Assembly (NCBI GenBank): GCA_020636225.1 | Contig: JACJYI010000006.1 | Location: forward strand, 392,501 to 456,500 | Direction: 5' to 3' | DNA: 64,000 nt | Source of the DNA: Lewinellaceae bacterium | GTDB lineage: Bacteria; Bacteroidota; Bacteroidia; Chitinophagales; Saprospiraceae | In this document: piece by piece, positions 8,730 to 17,610 of the stretch | How the letters are laid out: each line of letters begins with the position of its first letter | How positions within the stretch are numbered: the first letter of the stretch is position 1 | Translations under genes and position numbers: made by a program | Notes under the pieces: model-generated | Database searches by the model: none | Told to the model about the DNA's origin: nothing | What the model saw: the letters and a program-made list of their open reading frames with translations, nothing else

Positions 8730-9599
8730 ATGACTCGTACACTCCTGCTCCTCGGATTGCTGCTGCTGGGAATGACCGGTTGTGAAGATGCGTTTACCAC
8801 GGTCATCGATGCCGATCCACCCCCGTTCACCCGCAAGATGGTGGTTCATGCCTGGTGCGACGATACGCCGGATGCGGCGCAAAGCCTCATCCTGGAAACC
8901 AACCGGAACATCTTTGATGCCTTCGACCAGAATCGCCCGATCACGGATGCCACCATCGAGATCCTGGAGGATGGTGTTGTGGTGGGCAGTTTCCAGCACG
9001 ATCTTGCCCCGCCAGATAACGAATATGCCACAGGGACAGCGAATGTCTTCAACAAGGTGGGGGCAGAATATACCCTTCGCATCCAGGCGCCGGGGATGCC
9101 CGACGCCGAGGCCCGGCAATACCTGCCGGCACCGGTGGAGATCAGTGATGCCCTGTTTGTGCCCGAGTTGACCGTGGACGAGGATGGATACCGGGTCAAC
9201 GGGTTCAAGGTGACCTTTGCTGATTCGCCCAAGACGAACGATTACTATCTGCTCGAATGCTTTGAAAAGGGCCAGGGGCAATATCGGGTCTACCTGGACA
9301 GCAATGATCCCTATGTGCAGACGGTGAATGACGGATTTGTGCTGATCCAGGATGAAGGCAATGACGGGTTTGACCAGACCTTCGAGGTCTATGCCTACAG
9401 TGCAAATGAGTTCACGGATTACGAGTTCATCCTGCGTCATATCAGCAAGGATGTCTTCCAGTACCTGCTGAGCATCGATCGCTATGTCAACAATGACATC
9501 GATTTCTTCAGTGAACCATCCTTCGTCAACTCGAATATCCAGAACGGATTGGGAATTTTTTCCCTCTCCAGCAAGACAGTAAAGGACGTGCGGAAGTAG
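8730..9599 (+). CDS. DUF4249 lipoprotein, TonB receptor partner
   Basis: A 289-residue protein with a lipoprotein signal (LGMTGCEDAF). The body has the DUF4249 layout: an N-terminal beta domain starting RKMVVHAWCDD, then an ITDATIEILEDG segment, NKVGAEYTLRIQAPG and a later DYYLLECFEKG strand. DUF4249 proteins are usually encoded directly after a TonB-dependent receptor, as here (3-bp gap), and are thought to act as surface lipoprotein lids or ligand-binding partners, by analogy with SusD. The function of this copy is inferred from context. Confidence 0.82.
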   Translation: MTRTLLLLGLLLLGMTGCEDAFTTVIDADPPPFTRKMVVHAWCDDTPDAAQSLILETNRNIFDAFDQNRPITDATIEILEDGVVVGSFQHDLAPPDNEYATGTANVFNKVGAEYTLRIQAPGMPDAEARQYLPAPVEISDALFVPELTVDEDGYRVNGFKVTFADSPKTNDYYLLECFEKGQGQYRVYLDSNDPYVQTVNDGFVLIQDEGNDGFDQTFEVYAYSANEFTDYEFILRHISKDVFQYLLSIDRYVNNDIDFFSEPSFVNSNIQNGLGIFSLSSKTVKDVRK

Positions 9600-9779
9600 G
9601 AAAATGACCGGATGGCAGGTCAGGGTATCTTCCAATGATCCCTTTGGGATGCCTGCCCATTTGCACGGTCACCGTTATAAAATGAGTCCATGCCGGGTAC
9701 CTGGCCACCCTCTTTCCCGGGTCCACTCTCGGGGACCCTTCCTATCTTTCGGACTTTGTCCTGACCCAGACTTAGCCTC

Positions 9780-10937
9780 ATGATGCCAGAGATCCATACC
9801 AAACTTCCCGAAGCCGGCACGTCCATCTTTGCCGTGATGAGTGCCCTGGCCCAGCAGCACGGTGCCATCAATCTGGCCCAGGGATTCCCCAATTTTGCGC
9901 CCCCCCAACGGTTGCTGGACCTGGTCGGCGAGGCGATCCAGGCCGGACACAACCAGTATGCGCCGATGCCAGGCCTGCTGGTACTGCGAGAGGCCATTGC
10001 CCGAAAGATCCAGATGAGCTATGGCGTTCGTCCGGATCCGGCCACGGAGATCACGGTGACCGCCGGAGCGACGCAGGGCTTGTTCTGTGCGATACAGGCG
10101 GTGGTGCATCGGGGAGACGAGGTGATCCTGCTGGAGCCGGCGTATGATTCCTACCTGCCATCGGTCCTGCTTGCGGGAGGCGTGCCGGTGTCCATCCCGT
10201 TAAGGAGTCCGGAATTCCGGGTCGACTGGGACGAGGTGCGCGCCCGCATCACCCCCCGGACCCGGCTGATCATCACCAACAATCCGCACAATCCGGTGGG
10301 CAAGATATTTCGGCCGGAGGATATGGCGGCATTGAAGGATATTGTGCTGGGACATGACCTGCTCCTCCTGTCGGATGAGGTATATGAGCACCTGGTCTTT
10401 GACGGGTTGCCCCATCTCAGTGTGCTGGCAGACGAAGAGTTGTACCAGCGAAGCCTGGTCACCTTTTCCTTCGGGAAGACCTTCCACGCCACAGGTTGGA
10501 AGACAGGGTATATCGTTGCTCCGCCCTCGTTGACCGCGGAGTACCGGAAGGTGCACCAGTTCAATATGTTCAGTGTGCATACCCCCAGTCAGGTTGCCCT
10601 GGCCAACTTCATGGAAGACCCCTCCAGCTGGGGTGGGCTTCCCGCCTTCTACCAGGCCAAGCGGGATCATTTCGCATCCGAGCTGGCCGGATCTCCGTTC
10701 CGGGTCTTACCTTGTGAGGGCACCTATTTCGGGTTGCTGGACTACAGCGGGATCAGCGATGAGGATGACCTCACCTTTGCGCGCAACTATACCGAGCGGT
10801 GCGGGGTGGCCCTGATCCCGATCAGCCCGTTCTACCGCCATCCACCAGCGGACAACCGGACCGTAAGGGTCTGTTTTGCCAAAACGGAAGATGTGCTGAG
10901 CGATGCTGCCCGCCTGATGCGGACTGCAGTCTATTGA
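9780..10937 (+). CDS. PLP-dependent aminotransferase, methionine/kynurenine type
   Basis: A 385-residue fold-type I class I/II aminotransferase. Seen in order: INLAQGFPNFAPP (substrate-side glycine loop), NQYAPMPGLLVLREAIA, TAGATQGLFCAIQA (PLP phosphate site), NNPHNPVGKIF (the conserved Asn-Pro), LLLSDEVYEHLVFD, the Schiff-base lysine in SFGKTFHATGWKTGY, and a C-terminal substrate arginine in RTVRVCFAK. The N-terminal motif set and length match the methionine aminotransferase/YbdL and kynurenine-oxoglutarate transaminase group. It would transaminate methionine or aromatic amino acids with a 2-oxo acid. It overlaps the convergent DUF4783 gene by 7 bp. Confidence 0.88.
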   Translation: MMPEIHTKLPEAGTSIFAVMSALAQQHGAINLAQGFPNFAPPQRLLDLVGEAIQAGHNQYAPMPGLLVLREAIARKIQMSYGVRPDPATEITVTAGATQGLFCAIQAVVHRGDEVILLEPAYDSYLPSVLLAGGVPVSIPLRSPEFRVDWDEVRARITPRTRLIITNNPHNPVGKIFRPEDMAALKDIVLGHDLLLLSDEVYEHLVFDGLPHLSVLADEELYQRSLVTFSFGKTFHATGWKTGYIVAPPSLTAEYRKVHQFNMFSVHTPSQVALANFMEDPSSWGGLPAFYQAKRDHFASELAGSPFRVLPCEGTYFGLLDYSGISDEDDLTFARNYTERCGVALIPISPFYRHPPADNRTVRVCFAKTEDVLSDAARLMRTAVY

Positions 10938-11314
10938 TCGATGCGGAGTTCCTGCAGGGTGTACTTTCCTCCACTCGTCTTGAAATAGAGGTACACGCGA
11001 TACGAACCTTTGCCATCGTTGAGTTCGCCGATCATGTAATGGGAATCCTTCCCCTGGCTGCTTCCGCTGTGCGACTGCTTGAAGCCGGCCGGTTTGTGGC
11101 TGGTGAAGAACTTCTCCAGGCGATTGCGGGCCTCTGCCGGTGTAGCGATGGCCTCATCTCCGAGAATATCCAACACCACACTCTGGTCAAAATAGGAGGC
11201 TACCGTCGCCGCGTCTCCGCGTTGCAAGGCCGAATTGATGGCCTGCAGGGCATTGGTCTGGGCGATGGCCATGGTGGACATAGACAGAAAGAACAGGGCA
11301 AGAAGGGATTTCAT
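10931..11314 (-). CDS. DUF4783 secreted protein, NTF2-like
   Basis: A 127-residue protein with a signal peptide ending MAIAQ, followed by a small alpha+beta domain (LQAINSALQRGDAATVASYFDQSVVLDIL, then FFTSHKPAGFK and SYRVYLYFKTSGGKYTLQELRIDQ). This is the DUF4783 pattern of Bacteroidota, thought to adopt an NTF2-like cone. It is periplasmic or secreted; the role is unknown. Upstream on its strand, a TAGCTTTA element preceded 20 bp earlier by TTG may be its promoter. Confidence 0.78.
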   Translation of the reverse strand: MKSLLALFFLSMSTMAIAQTNALQAINSALQRGDAATVASYFDQSVVLDILGDEAIATPAEARNRLEKFFTSHKPAGFKQSHSGSSQGKDSHYMIGELNDGKGSYRVYLYFKTSGGKYTLQELRIDQ

Positions 11315-11489
11315 GTTCGGGGTGTTGGTGGTCTAAAGCTACTAGTTAACGCAAGCAAAGACAAGGACTATTGCCTGATTGTCTCTATTTAATGACCATT
11401 CAACTGTGGGAAAGTTCTTTTCGTTCCACTGATATGGACTGAATCGCCCATTTCCAGCTTTACAATGAACCTTTGTTGCCGGGCAACTG

Positions 11490-11497
11490 TACTTTTG
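11490..11497 (+). promoter_or_regulatory. Bacteroidota -7 element of gpmI
   Basis: TACTTTTG matches the TAnnTTTG consensus of the primary sigma factor. Only four bases separate it from the gpmI ATG, so transcription would begin at or next to the start codon. No TTG sits at the usual 19-21 bp distance upstream; a TTTG lies 14 bp upstream. Confidence 0.45.
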
Positions 11498-11501
11498 TCG
11501 C

Positions 11502-13043
11502 ATGAAACCTGCTCAACGTGTAGCCCTCATCATCCTCGACGGTTGGGGACTTGGTCCCGATCCATCCGTGGATGCCATCGCCCAGGCCGATACCCCCGTA
11601 TTCGACGAACTGATGCGGACCCGGCCCCATGCCACCCTGACCACCTTCGGTCCCGCGGTCGGGCTGCCGGAAGGCCAGATGGGCAACTCGGAGGTCGGTC
11701 ACCTGAACATCGGGGCAGGTCGCATCGTCTACCAGGAATTGGCCCGGATCAATCTGGCCATCGAGGATGGGTCGCTGGCCCGCAATGCTACCTTGGTCGA
11801 GGCAATGGAGGTTGCCCGGCAACCTGGTCGAAGACTCCATTTGCTGGCATTGGCCTCTGACGGAGGCGTGCACAGTCACCTGGACCACCTTTTGGCCATG
11901 ATCGACATCGTCGAGGCGGCCCAGGTTCCGGACATCTGTGTCCATGCCTTCACGGATGGGCGAGATACCGGCCCGGAATCCGGAGTCGGATTCATCGGGC
12001 GCCTGGAGTCCCATATCGCTGGTTCGCCGCATACCCGTCTGGCCTCCCTGATCGGACGCTATTACGCCATGGATCGCGACAAGCGGTGGGAGCGGATCAA
12101 AAAGGCCTATGACCTGCTCGTACACGGATCAGGCGCCCGGTTCAGCAGCGGGGTGGAAGCCCTGCAGGCCAGTTACGCCGCCGGGGTCACGGACGAGTTC
12201 CTGGAACCGGTCACCCTGCATCCTGCCGGAGCTGAGCCGGTCGTGATCCGGGAAGATGATGTGGTCATCTTTGTCAACTTTCGCACCGACCGTCCCCGTC
12301 AGCTGACCACGGTGCTCACCCAACAGGCCTTTCCCGAGCAGCAGATGAAGCCCCTGCATCTCCATTACGTGACCATGACCCGCTATGACGAGTCATTTCA
12401 GGGGATCCGGGTGATCCTGGAGAAGGACAATCTGGATGAAACCCTCGGTGAAGTGCTGTCCAGGGCCGGGAAGACCCAGTTGCGCATGGCCGAGACAGAG
12501 AAATATCCCCATGTGACCTATTTTTTCTCCGGTGGACGGGAGGCCGCCTTCCCTGGCGAGGAGCGTCTGGTGATCCCCTCACCCAAGGTGGCCACCTATG
12601 ACCTGCAGCCGGAGATGAGCGCTGGTGAAGTGACCGATGCCGTCCTGGAAAAGATCCGGACGACCTGTCCGGATTTCATCTGTCTCAATTTTGCCAATAC
12701 GGACATGGTCGGTCACACGGGTGTCTTTGCGGCGGCGATGAAGGCTGCCGAGACCGTCGACCGCTGTCTCGGACGCATCCTGTCCGCCGGACAACAGGCG
12801 GGATATCATTTCCTCATCATTGCCGACCATGGCAACTCCGACACCATGCGGAACCCGGATGGAACACCGCATACAGCACACACCATGAACCCGGTGCCGG
12901 TGATCTATGTATCGCCCGAACCGGAACCGGTTGCGTTGCATAGTGGTAAACTCGCGGATATTGCCCCGACGATCCTTCACCTCCTTGGCCTGCCTGTCCC
13001 AGCCCGGATGAATGGCGAGAACCTCCTGATTCCCCGTTCATGA
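11502..13043 (+). CDS. gpmI: 2,3-bisphosphoglycerate-independent phosphoglycerate mutase
   Basis: A 513-residue protein of the standard iPGM length. It interconverts 3- and 2-phosphoglycerate in glycolysis and gluconeogenesis, using two Mn ions and a phosphoserine. The metal-binding start IILDGWG and the catalytic serine region EGQMGNSEVGHLNIGAGR (Ser63) are intact. Later motifs are HAFTDGRDTGPESG, GRYYAMDRDKRWER, FVNFRTDRPRQLT, and the C-terminal metal sites NFANTDMVGHTG and IIADHGNSD, followed by HTAHTMNPVP. The 3' end overlaps the next gene by 4 bp (ATGA), which suggests translational coupling. Confidence 0.97.
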   Translation: MKPAQRVALIILDGWGLGPDPSVDAIAQADTPVFDELMRTRPHATLTTFGPAVGLPEGQMGNSEVGHLNIGAGRIVYQELARINLAIEDGSLARNATLVEAMEVARQPGRRLHLLALASDGGVHSHLDHLLAMIDIVEAAQVPDICVHAFTDGRDTGPESGVGFIGRLESHIAGSPHTRLASLIGRYYAMDRDKRWERIKKAYDLLVHGSGARFSSGVEALQASYAAGVTDEFLEPVTLHPAGAEPVVIREDDVVIFVNFRTDRPRQLTTVLTQQAFPEQQMKPLHLHYVTMTRYDESFQGIRVILEKDNLDETLGEVLSRAGKTQLRMAETEKYPHVTYFFSGGREAAFPGEERLVIPSPKVATYDLQPEMSAGEVTDAVLEKIRTTCPDFICLNFANTDMVGHTGVFAAAMKAAETVDRCLGRILSAGQQAGYHFLIIADHGNSDTMRNPDGTPHTAHTMNPVPVIYVSPEPEPVALHSGKLADIAPTILHLLGLPVPARMNGENLLIPRS

Positions 13044-13588
13044 AGCATCCAATCCTGCTGACCGTTGCCCTCCTGTTGGTCCTGTCTGCCTGCCAGCAGA
13101 AGGACGAGAAGAAGGGGCCACTCATTTTCTTCGATCTGGCAGGATATCTGGATCGGGAAGCAGCCCGGATCGGTGAGCAGTCGGATGTGATCAAGACCAT
13201 CACCATGAACGGGGTGACCGAGACCAAACGAATGGAGCAGTATGCCTGGACGTCGGAATTCAGCCTGCTCAGGCAATGGGATATCAACCGGCCGGCATGG
13301 CGTGACCAGTATCAACGCGATACCCTGCTGACCGGGGATCAGGTGCTGTATCGCTATCAGTGCCTGGATGACGACCTGCAGGTTCGCCTGATGGAGATCT
13401 GGACCCGGGCAGGCCAGACGGACAGCCTGCGGCTGACCACGCGGGTGGACAACCCCCTGCGAACCACAGAGGGGGTCTATCGGTATTCACCGACCACAGG
13501 GCTGCATATGGCCCAGGTCAGCTCGAAGCGATTCGGCTCGGATCAGGACCTGGAAGTGACGGTTCGTCCGGTGGGCTCTGGCGATTGA
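13040..13588 (+). CDS. Hypothetical lipoprotein coupled to gpmI
   Basis: A 182-residue protein starting with a clean lipoprotein signal ending LSAC, then a Lys/Glu/Asp-rich linker and a beta-rich body (FFDLAGYLDREAARI, then TKRMEQYAWTSEFSLLRQWDINRPAWRD). It resembles small Bacteroidota lipoproteins of unknown role often found next to housekeeping genes; no named family is recognised. The ATGA overlap with gpmI points to one operon. Its last 71 bp overlap the convergent O-antigen ligase-like gene. Confidence 0.7.
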   Translation: MKHPILLTVALLLVLSACQQKDEKKGPLIFFDLAGYLDREAARIGEQSDVIKTITMNGVTETKRMEQYAWTSEFSLLRQWDINRPAWRDQYQRDTLLTGDQVLYRYQCLDDDLQVRLMEIWTRAGQTDSLRLTTRVDNPLRTTEGVYRYSPTTGLHMAQVSSKRFGSDQDLEVTVRPVGSGD

Positions 13589-15008
13589 GCCGGTCAATAT
13601 TGGCGAGCAGGGCGATCGAGATAAAAAAGAAGGACCCGACCTTGTCGGTTTCCAGCAAGTCGTTCATGGTCTGCATGACATGGATGACGACCAGGCTGGA
13701 CAAGGCGGTCAACACCATCCGTTTGCGCTTGTCATCAGTGGTCTGGTGGTAGATCCGCTCCCCGATGATCAGGACCGAAAAGATCAGCAGGAGATAGATG
13801 AGCAACCCGGGAACACCCTGTTCCACCGCTGTCATCAGGTAGTAATTGTGGATACCGGATCGCTCGGGGTTGTCACTGACATAAGTGCGAAAACTGCGGA
13901 CGGTGCGAACCTGGTAATTCGGATAGAAGTTGTTGGGCCCGAAACCGGTCCAGGGTCGCTCACCGATCATATAGGAACCGGCTACCCAGCGATACACCCG
14001 TTCCATGGTGGAGATGTCCTGCAATTTGACCGTAGCTGTCAGCAGGTCCTCGAATTCGAAGTGGGAAATGGTCTTGTTGTAGTCCGGCGCGAACTCCAGG
14101 AATCGGTTGTTCTGTACCAGGCTGATCGCAAAGGCAATGACCGCAACGGAAGCGATCACCAGGGTGGGGACCATCCACTTCCGACGGATCAGGAACACCG
14201 CGCCGATCCCCCCGAGGAGGGCGATGTATGCGGCTCGCGTATAGGATACCTGGACGCCGACCAGGATGATGGCCAGGAGGGCAAGGATCAGGCTGCTGAG
14301 GAACCGATTGTCCCGATAGCTCCGGAAGAGATGCCAGCCAAAGGGGAGAAAGACCACGGCCAGGGCTGCAAAGGTCACGTGATTTCGATTGAACGGACCC
14401 ACCACGGCGTTGACATCCTTGAAGGAAAACCCATAGGCACTGAAGCGAACGAGGATGATGATATGGGTGATGGCCAGGGGAATGAGCAGGCACCAGATGG
14501 CGATGCGCCAGGCCTTCGGTCCGGTCAGGAACAATCGGCTCATCCCGTAGAAGGTAAGCATGTACCAGGTCTTGGCCAGCAGGAATTTGACGGCGACTAA
14601 GGGGATCTCTGCAAACATGGCGGAACAGGCGATCCAGGCCAGGTGGATGACCAGGAGCAGATCAAACAGGTGGGTGAGACCGATGCGACGGGGTTGGTGC
14701 AGGGCCATCAGCACCAGGGCGCCGGTCAGCAGGATGATCAGGGGTTCGGTGGGAAAATCTGTGCCGAGGCTGTCGGAGAAGTTCATCTCGATGGACAGCG
14801 GAATACACAGCAGCAGCAGGTAGTACACCTGTCGGAGGTCGACCAGCATCCAGGCGGCCCCCAGGACAATTCCCGGCAGGATCATCAGGAAGGGGACCTC
14901 CCACCAGGTCCCTGCCAGGATACACAGGGTGGTGAATATCATGAAAACGGTCCATTGACGGTTGTCGGACCGGAAAAGGTCGAATCGACTGACGGAATTA
15001 CCGTCCAT
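13518..15008 (-). CDS. O-antigen ligase/polymerase (Wzy/WaaL-like)
   Basis: A 496-residue membrane protein with about 10-12 hydrophobic helices. The large periplasmic loop near residues 320-400 ends in the Wzy_C signature: GFGPNNFYPNYQVR, then SGIHNYYLMTAVEQGVPGLLIYL (the conserved HN and GxxG pattern). It would polymerise or ligate undecaprenyl-linked glycan repeat units at the periplasmic face. It is the last gene of a minus-strand glycan cluster and overlaps the Wzz-like gene by 11 bp. Its final 71 bp overlap the lipoprotein gene on the other strand, which is long for a tail-to-tail overlap. Confidence 0.85.
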   Translation of the reverse strand: MDGNSVSRFDLFRSDNRQWTVFMIFTTLCILAGTWWEVPFLMILPGIVLGAAWMLVDLRQVYYLLLLCIPLSIEMNFSDSLGTDFPTEPLIILLTGALVLMALHQPRRIGLTHLFDLLLVIHLAWIACSAMFAEIPLVAVKFLLAKTWYMLTFYGMSRLFLTGPKAWRIAIWCLLIPLAITHIIILVRFSAYGFSFKDVNAVVGPFNRNHVTFAALAVVFLPFGWHLFRSYRDNRFLSSLILALLAIILVGVQVSYTRAAYIALLGGIGAVFLIRRKWMVPTLVIASVAVIAFAISLVQNNRFLEFAPDYNKTISHFEFEDLLTATVKLQDISTMERVYRWVAGSYMIGERPWTGFGPNNFYPNYQVRTVRSFRTYVSDNPERSGIHNYYLMTAVEQGVPGLLIYLLLIFSVLIIGERIYHQTTDDKRKRMVLTALSSLVVIHVMQTMNDLLETDKVGSFFFISIALLANIDRLNRQSPPDEPSLPGPDPSRIASS

Positions 15009-16125
15009 CGGGGTTCAGTTGGGTCCAGTCGATCTGCTGGTATTGCCGGCGAACCAACAGAAAGAGAATACCGAAGACCAGGGTCAGGGCCATGGCGGTC
15101 AGGACCATGAAGGCGCGTTTTGGACGGGCTTTCATTTCCGGGGCCAGGGCATGTTCGAATGGAATGATCGCCGGAGCATCTCCCTCCAGGGTCGCCTTGA
15201 GGTGATTGGCTTTCTCCATGTCGTAGCTCAACTGGTTCTTGGTGTTCTCGAATTGCTGTTGCAGTTTGCTGTACAGGGTGGCGCCATGAGCGAAGCCCCG
15301 CACATCGAACCGTTTGCCATCGGATGTGCCATTGAGATCGGCCAGCTGGGTCTGCAGGGCAGCAACTCGGGCTGTGAGGTTGGCGATGGTATCCCGATTG
15401 GCATACCCGATCCGCTTGTAGGTCTCGAGCCGGGCCTGGTCGCCGACCAGTTGTATGGTCTTTCGGGAGATCTGGTCGCCCATGACCTGGTACTGCAGTC
15501 GGTAATCATAAACACCGAATTCCCGTTGCACCTGCTCGAGTGAGTCGGCCAGGTCGCTGAGATAGATCTGCTTGGTGTTGATACTGACCTCATAGGTTTC
15601 CAGGAGGCGAAGCTGGCTGTCGCGCACGTAATCGCGGGCGATCTGATCGACGATATCGCGGGCGGTGTTGGCCATGAGAGCAGCCTGCTCCGGATCCTTG
15701 TCTTCGACCATGATGGTGATCCCGTCGTATTTGGTCTGGTTGACCGACAGGTGGCCGGTCAGCTTCAGTCGGGCCCGTTCCCTGGCCTTGGGCGAAGCAG
15801 GATCGATCCGGTAGCGATCAAACAAGGCGAACGTATCGATCAGGCGGTCCAGAAGCTGGGTGCTGCTGGCGATGGTGAGGATCCGGTCAATATCCGCTCC
15901 CGAACCGAAGTATTCCACGTTAGAGCCGGGAGGCCCGAAGATGCGATCCGGTTTGGTCAGATCGGAATTGGCGGCAAAGAAGGTCGTCGATGCCTGGTAG
16001 TAGTTGGACAGCAGGAGGGAGATCAGGGCTGTGGCGACCCCGACGGCCAGGGTGCTATAGATCAGTCGCTTTCGCCATTGGTAGATGGTACGAAAAACGC
16101 CCAGTAAACTTTCATTTGGATTCAT
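14998..16125 (-). CDS. Wzz-like polysaccharide chain-length/co-polymerase protein
   Basis: A 375-residue protein with two membrane helices, one near the N-terminus (LIYSTLAVGVATALISLLL) and one near the C-terminus (AFMVLTAMALTLVFGILFLLV). Between them is a long charged coiled-coil-rich periplasmic part: DLADSLEQVQREFGVYDY, then a heptad-like segment up to FENTKNQLSYDMEKANHLKATLEG. This is the Wzz topology, without a BY-kinase domain. It should set glycan chain length together with the neighbouring ligase/polymerase. The start is placed at MNPNESLLGVF; the upstream seven residues look non-native. Confidence 0.83.
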   Translation of the reverse strand: MNPNESLLGVFRTIYQWRKRLIYSTLAVGVATALISLLLSNYYQASTTFFAANSDLTKPDRIFGPPGSNVEYFGSGADIDRILTIASSTQLLDRLIDTFALFDRYRIDPASPKARERARLKLTGHLSVNQTKYDGITIMVEDKDPEQAALMANTARDIVDQIARDYVRDSQLRLLETYEVSINTKQIYLSDLADSLEQVQREFGVYDYRLQYQVMGDQISRKTIQLVGDQARLETYKRIGYANRDTIANLTARVAALQTQLADLNGTSDGKRFDVRGFAHGATLYSKLQQQFENTKNQLSYDMEKANHLKATLEGDAPAIIPFEHALAPEMKARPKRAFMVLTAMALTLVFGILFLLVRRQYQQIDWTQLNPDGR

Positions 16126-16143
16126 CCGTGCGGATTGTGGCCA

Positions 16144-16151
16144 CAAAATTA
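16144..16151 (-). promoter_or_regulatory. Possible -7 element before the Wzz-like gene
   Basis: Minus-strand TAATTTTG fits TAnnTTTG and lies in the 36-bp gap between the flippase stop and the Wzz-like start. No TTG was seen at the expected upstream distance, so this is a weak call for an internal promoter. Confidence 0.3.
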
Positions 16152-16161
16152 GGAAAACTCC

Positions 16162-17610
16162 TCAGGCTCGGGACCTGGATCGGAGCAGGGTGAACAAATT
16201 CCCCAACGGCAACAGGCCAAAGGAGGCCGCTACGGCCAGACCGATGAGGAGAATAACGCCAAACTGGAGGGTCCAGGCACCCTGTTCGAAAGGGGGGAGC
16301 AGGACGAGCCCGGTCATGACCAGGAGGAACCCGATGATGCCCCGCAGCTCTTTCCAGTCCAGGCGGACAGGCATCACCCGGAAGGCCAGGATGATCATGG
16401 TCAGGGCCACTCCTGACTGGGTGACCAGGGTCGCTGTCGCCGCCCCGACAGCGCCATGCAGAGGGATCAGGACGAGCAGCAGGACCAGGTTGATCACGAC
16501 CGTAAAGGCCAGGGCCTTGTTCATGAGGTTGAGACGCGCACCGGCGGTGAGCAGGGTGCCAAAAACGTACATCATGCTGACCGGCACAAAGGACCAGATC
16601 AGCAGTTTCAGAGAGGCAACCGCTTCCCCGGGAGCCTGGTCGTACAGGGAATGGATGATGGGATCGGCGTATCTGCTGACTGCTACGGCAGTGACCACGC
16701 TCCCGGCCACCAGCAATCGGGTGCCCACGACCACCAAAGGCTGGACATCCTCGCGCCTGGCCAGCATCTGTGCCAGCATCGGCAGGAGCAGTCCGGCAAA
16801 AAGGAGGGACACGTTATTGGCGGCATCGAGCAAGCGGTAGGCCATGTAGTAAATGCCCGCTTCGTGATCCCCGTCCGGCAACAGGCGCTCCAGGAGCAGG
16901 GTATCCATGCGGGTATAGGCGCTCATCAGCAGGACGGCCAGGGCAAAGGGGAGGCTCTTCATCACCAGCGGTCGCAGGGAAGTCCAGCTGAAGGACCGGG
17001 AGAATCGCAGGCCATGACCCCGAAGGAAGGCCCGGCCGACCAGGATGGTCAAGAGGAAGGATATCGTTTGGGCCCAGACGAACCACGACAGGGTGAAGCG
17101 GGCCGACAGGTCCGGGTGGTACAGCAGGATACCGCAGATGGCCAGCATCAGGAACTTGTCGAGCACGGAGACCAGGCTGTCCTGGCGATACATGCCCATG
17201 CCCGATATATTCGAGCGAATGAAGAGGATCCAGGAGAGCAGGACCTGGTTGAAGGCGATATGCAGGAGCAACGGCAGGATCTCCGGACCGTACCCGATGG
17301 ACAGCGCGATCAGCGCACAGCCGGCCAGGTAGATCACGGCCAGCCAGAATTTCAGGCCCAGCAGCCGGGGATACTGGTCACGCAACAGCCCCCGATCCTG
17401 GGAGAGGGTCTGGTTGTTGAACTGTTGGAGGCCTGCATCATTGATGATCTGCAGGATGTAGGACAGACTGAACAGCGCGGCGAACAGACCATAGGTCTGC
17501 GAACCCAGGGTGTTCTGGACCTTCAGGTCGATGCCGAAGATGTACAGGGGTTTGATCAGCAGGTTGATCCCGACGAGGAAGAGGATGTTCAGCAGGAACT
17601 CCCGCTTCAT
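16162..17610 (-). CDS. Polysaccharide flippase (Wzx/MOP family)
   Basis: A 482-residue protein with about 12-14 hydrophobic helices typical of oligosaccharide flippases. The N-terminus has LVGINLLIKPLYIFGIDLKVQ and GLFAALFSLSYILQIINDAGLQQF, a motif layout shared by MOP exporters in Bacteroidota. It would flip undecaprenyl-linked repeat units across the inner membrane for the downstream Wzz- and Wzy-like proteins. Its start overlaps the end of the glycosyltransferase gene by 4 bp. Confidence 0.85.
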   Translation of the reverse strand: MKREFLLNILFLVGINLLIKPLYIFGIDLKVQNTLGSQTYGLFAALFSLSYILQIINDAGLQQFNNQTLSQDRGLLRDQYPRLLGLKFWLAVIYLAGCALIALSIGYGPEILPLLLHIAFNQVLLSWILFIRSNISGMGMYRQDSLVSVLDKFLMLAICGILLYHPDLSARFTLSWFVWAQTISFLLTILVGRAFLRGHGLRFSRSFSWTSLRPLVMKSLPFALAVLLMSAYTRMDTLLLERLLPDGDHEAGIYYMAYRLLDAANNVSLLFAGLLLPMLAQMLARREDVQPLVVVGTRLLVAGSVVTAVAVSRYADPIIHSLYDQAPGEAVASLKLLIWSFVPVSMMYVFGTLLTAGARLNLMNKALAFTVVINLVLLLVLIPLHGAVGAATATLVTQSGVALTMIILAFRVMPVRLDWKELRGIIGFLLVMTGLVLLPPFEQGAWTLQFGVILLIGLAVAASFGLLPLGNLFTLLRSRSRA

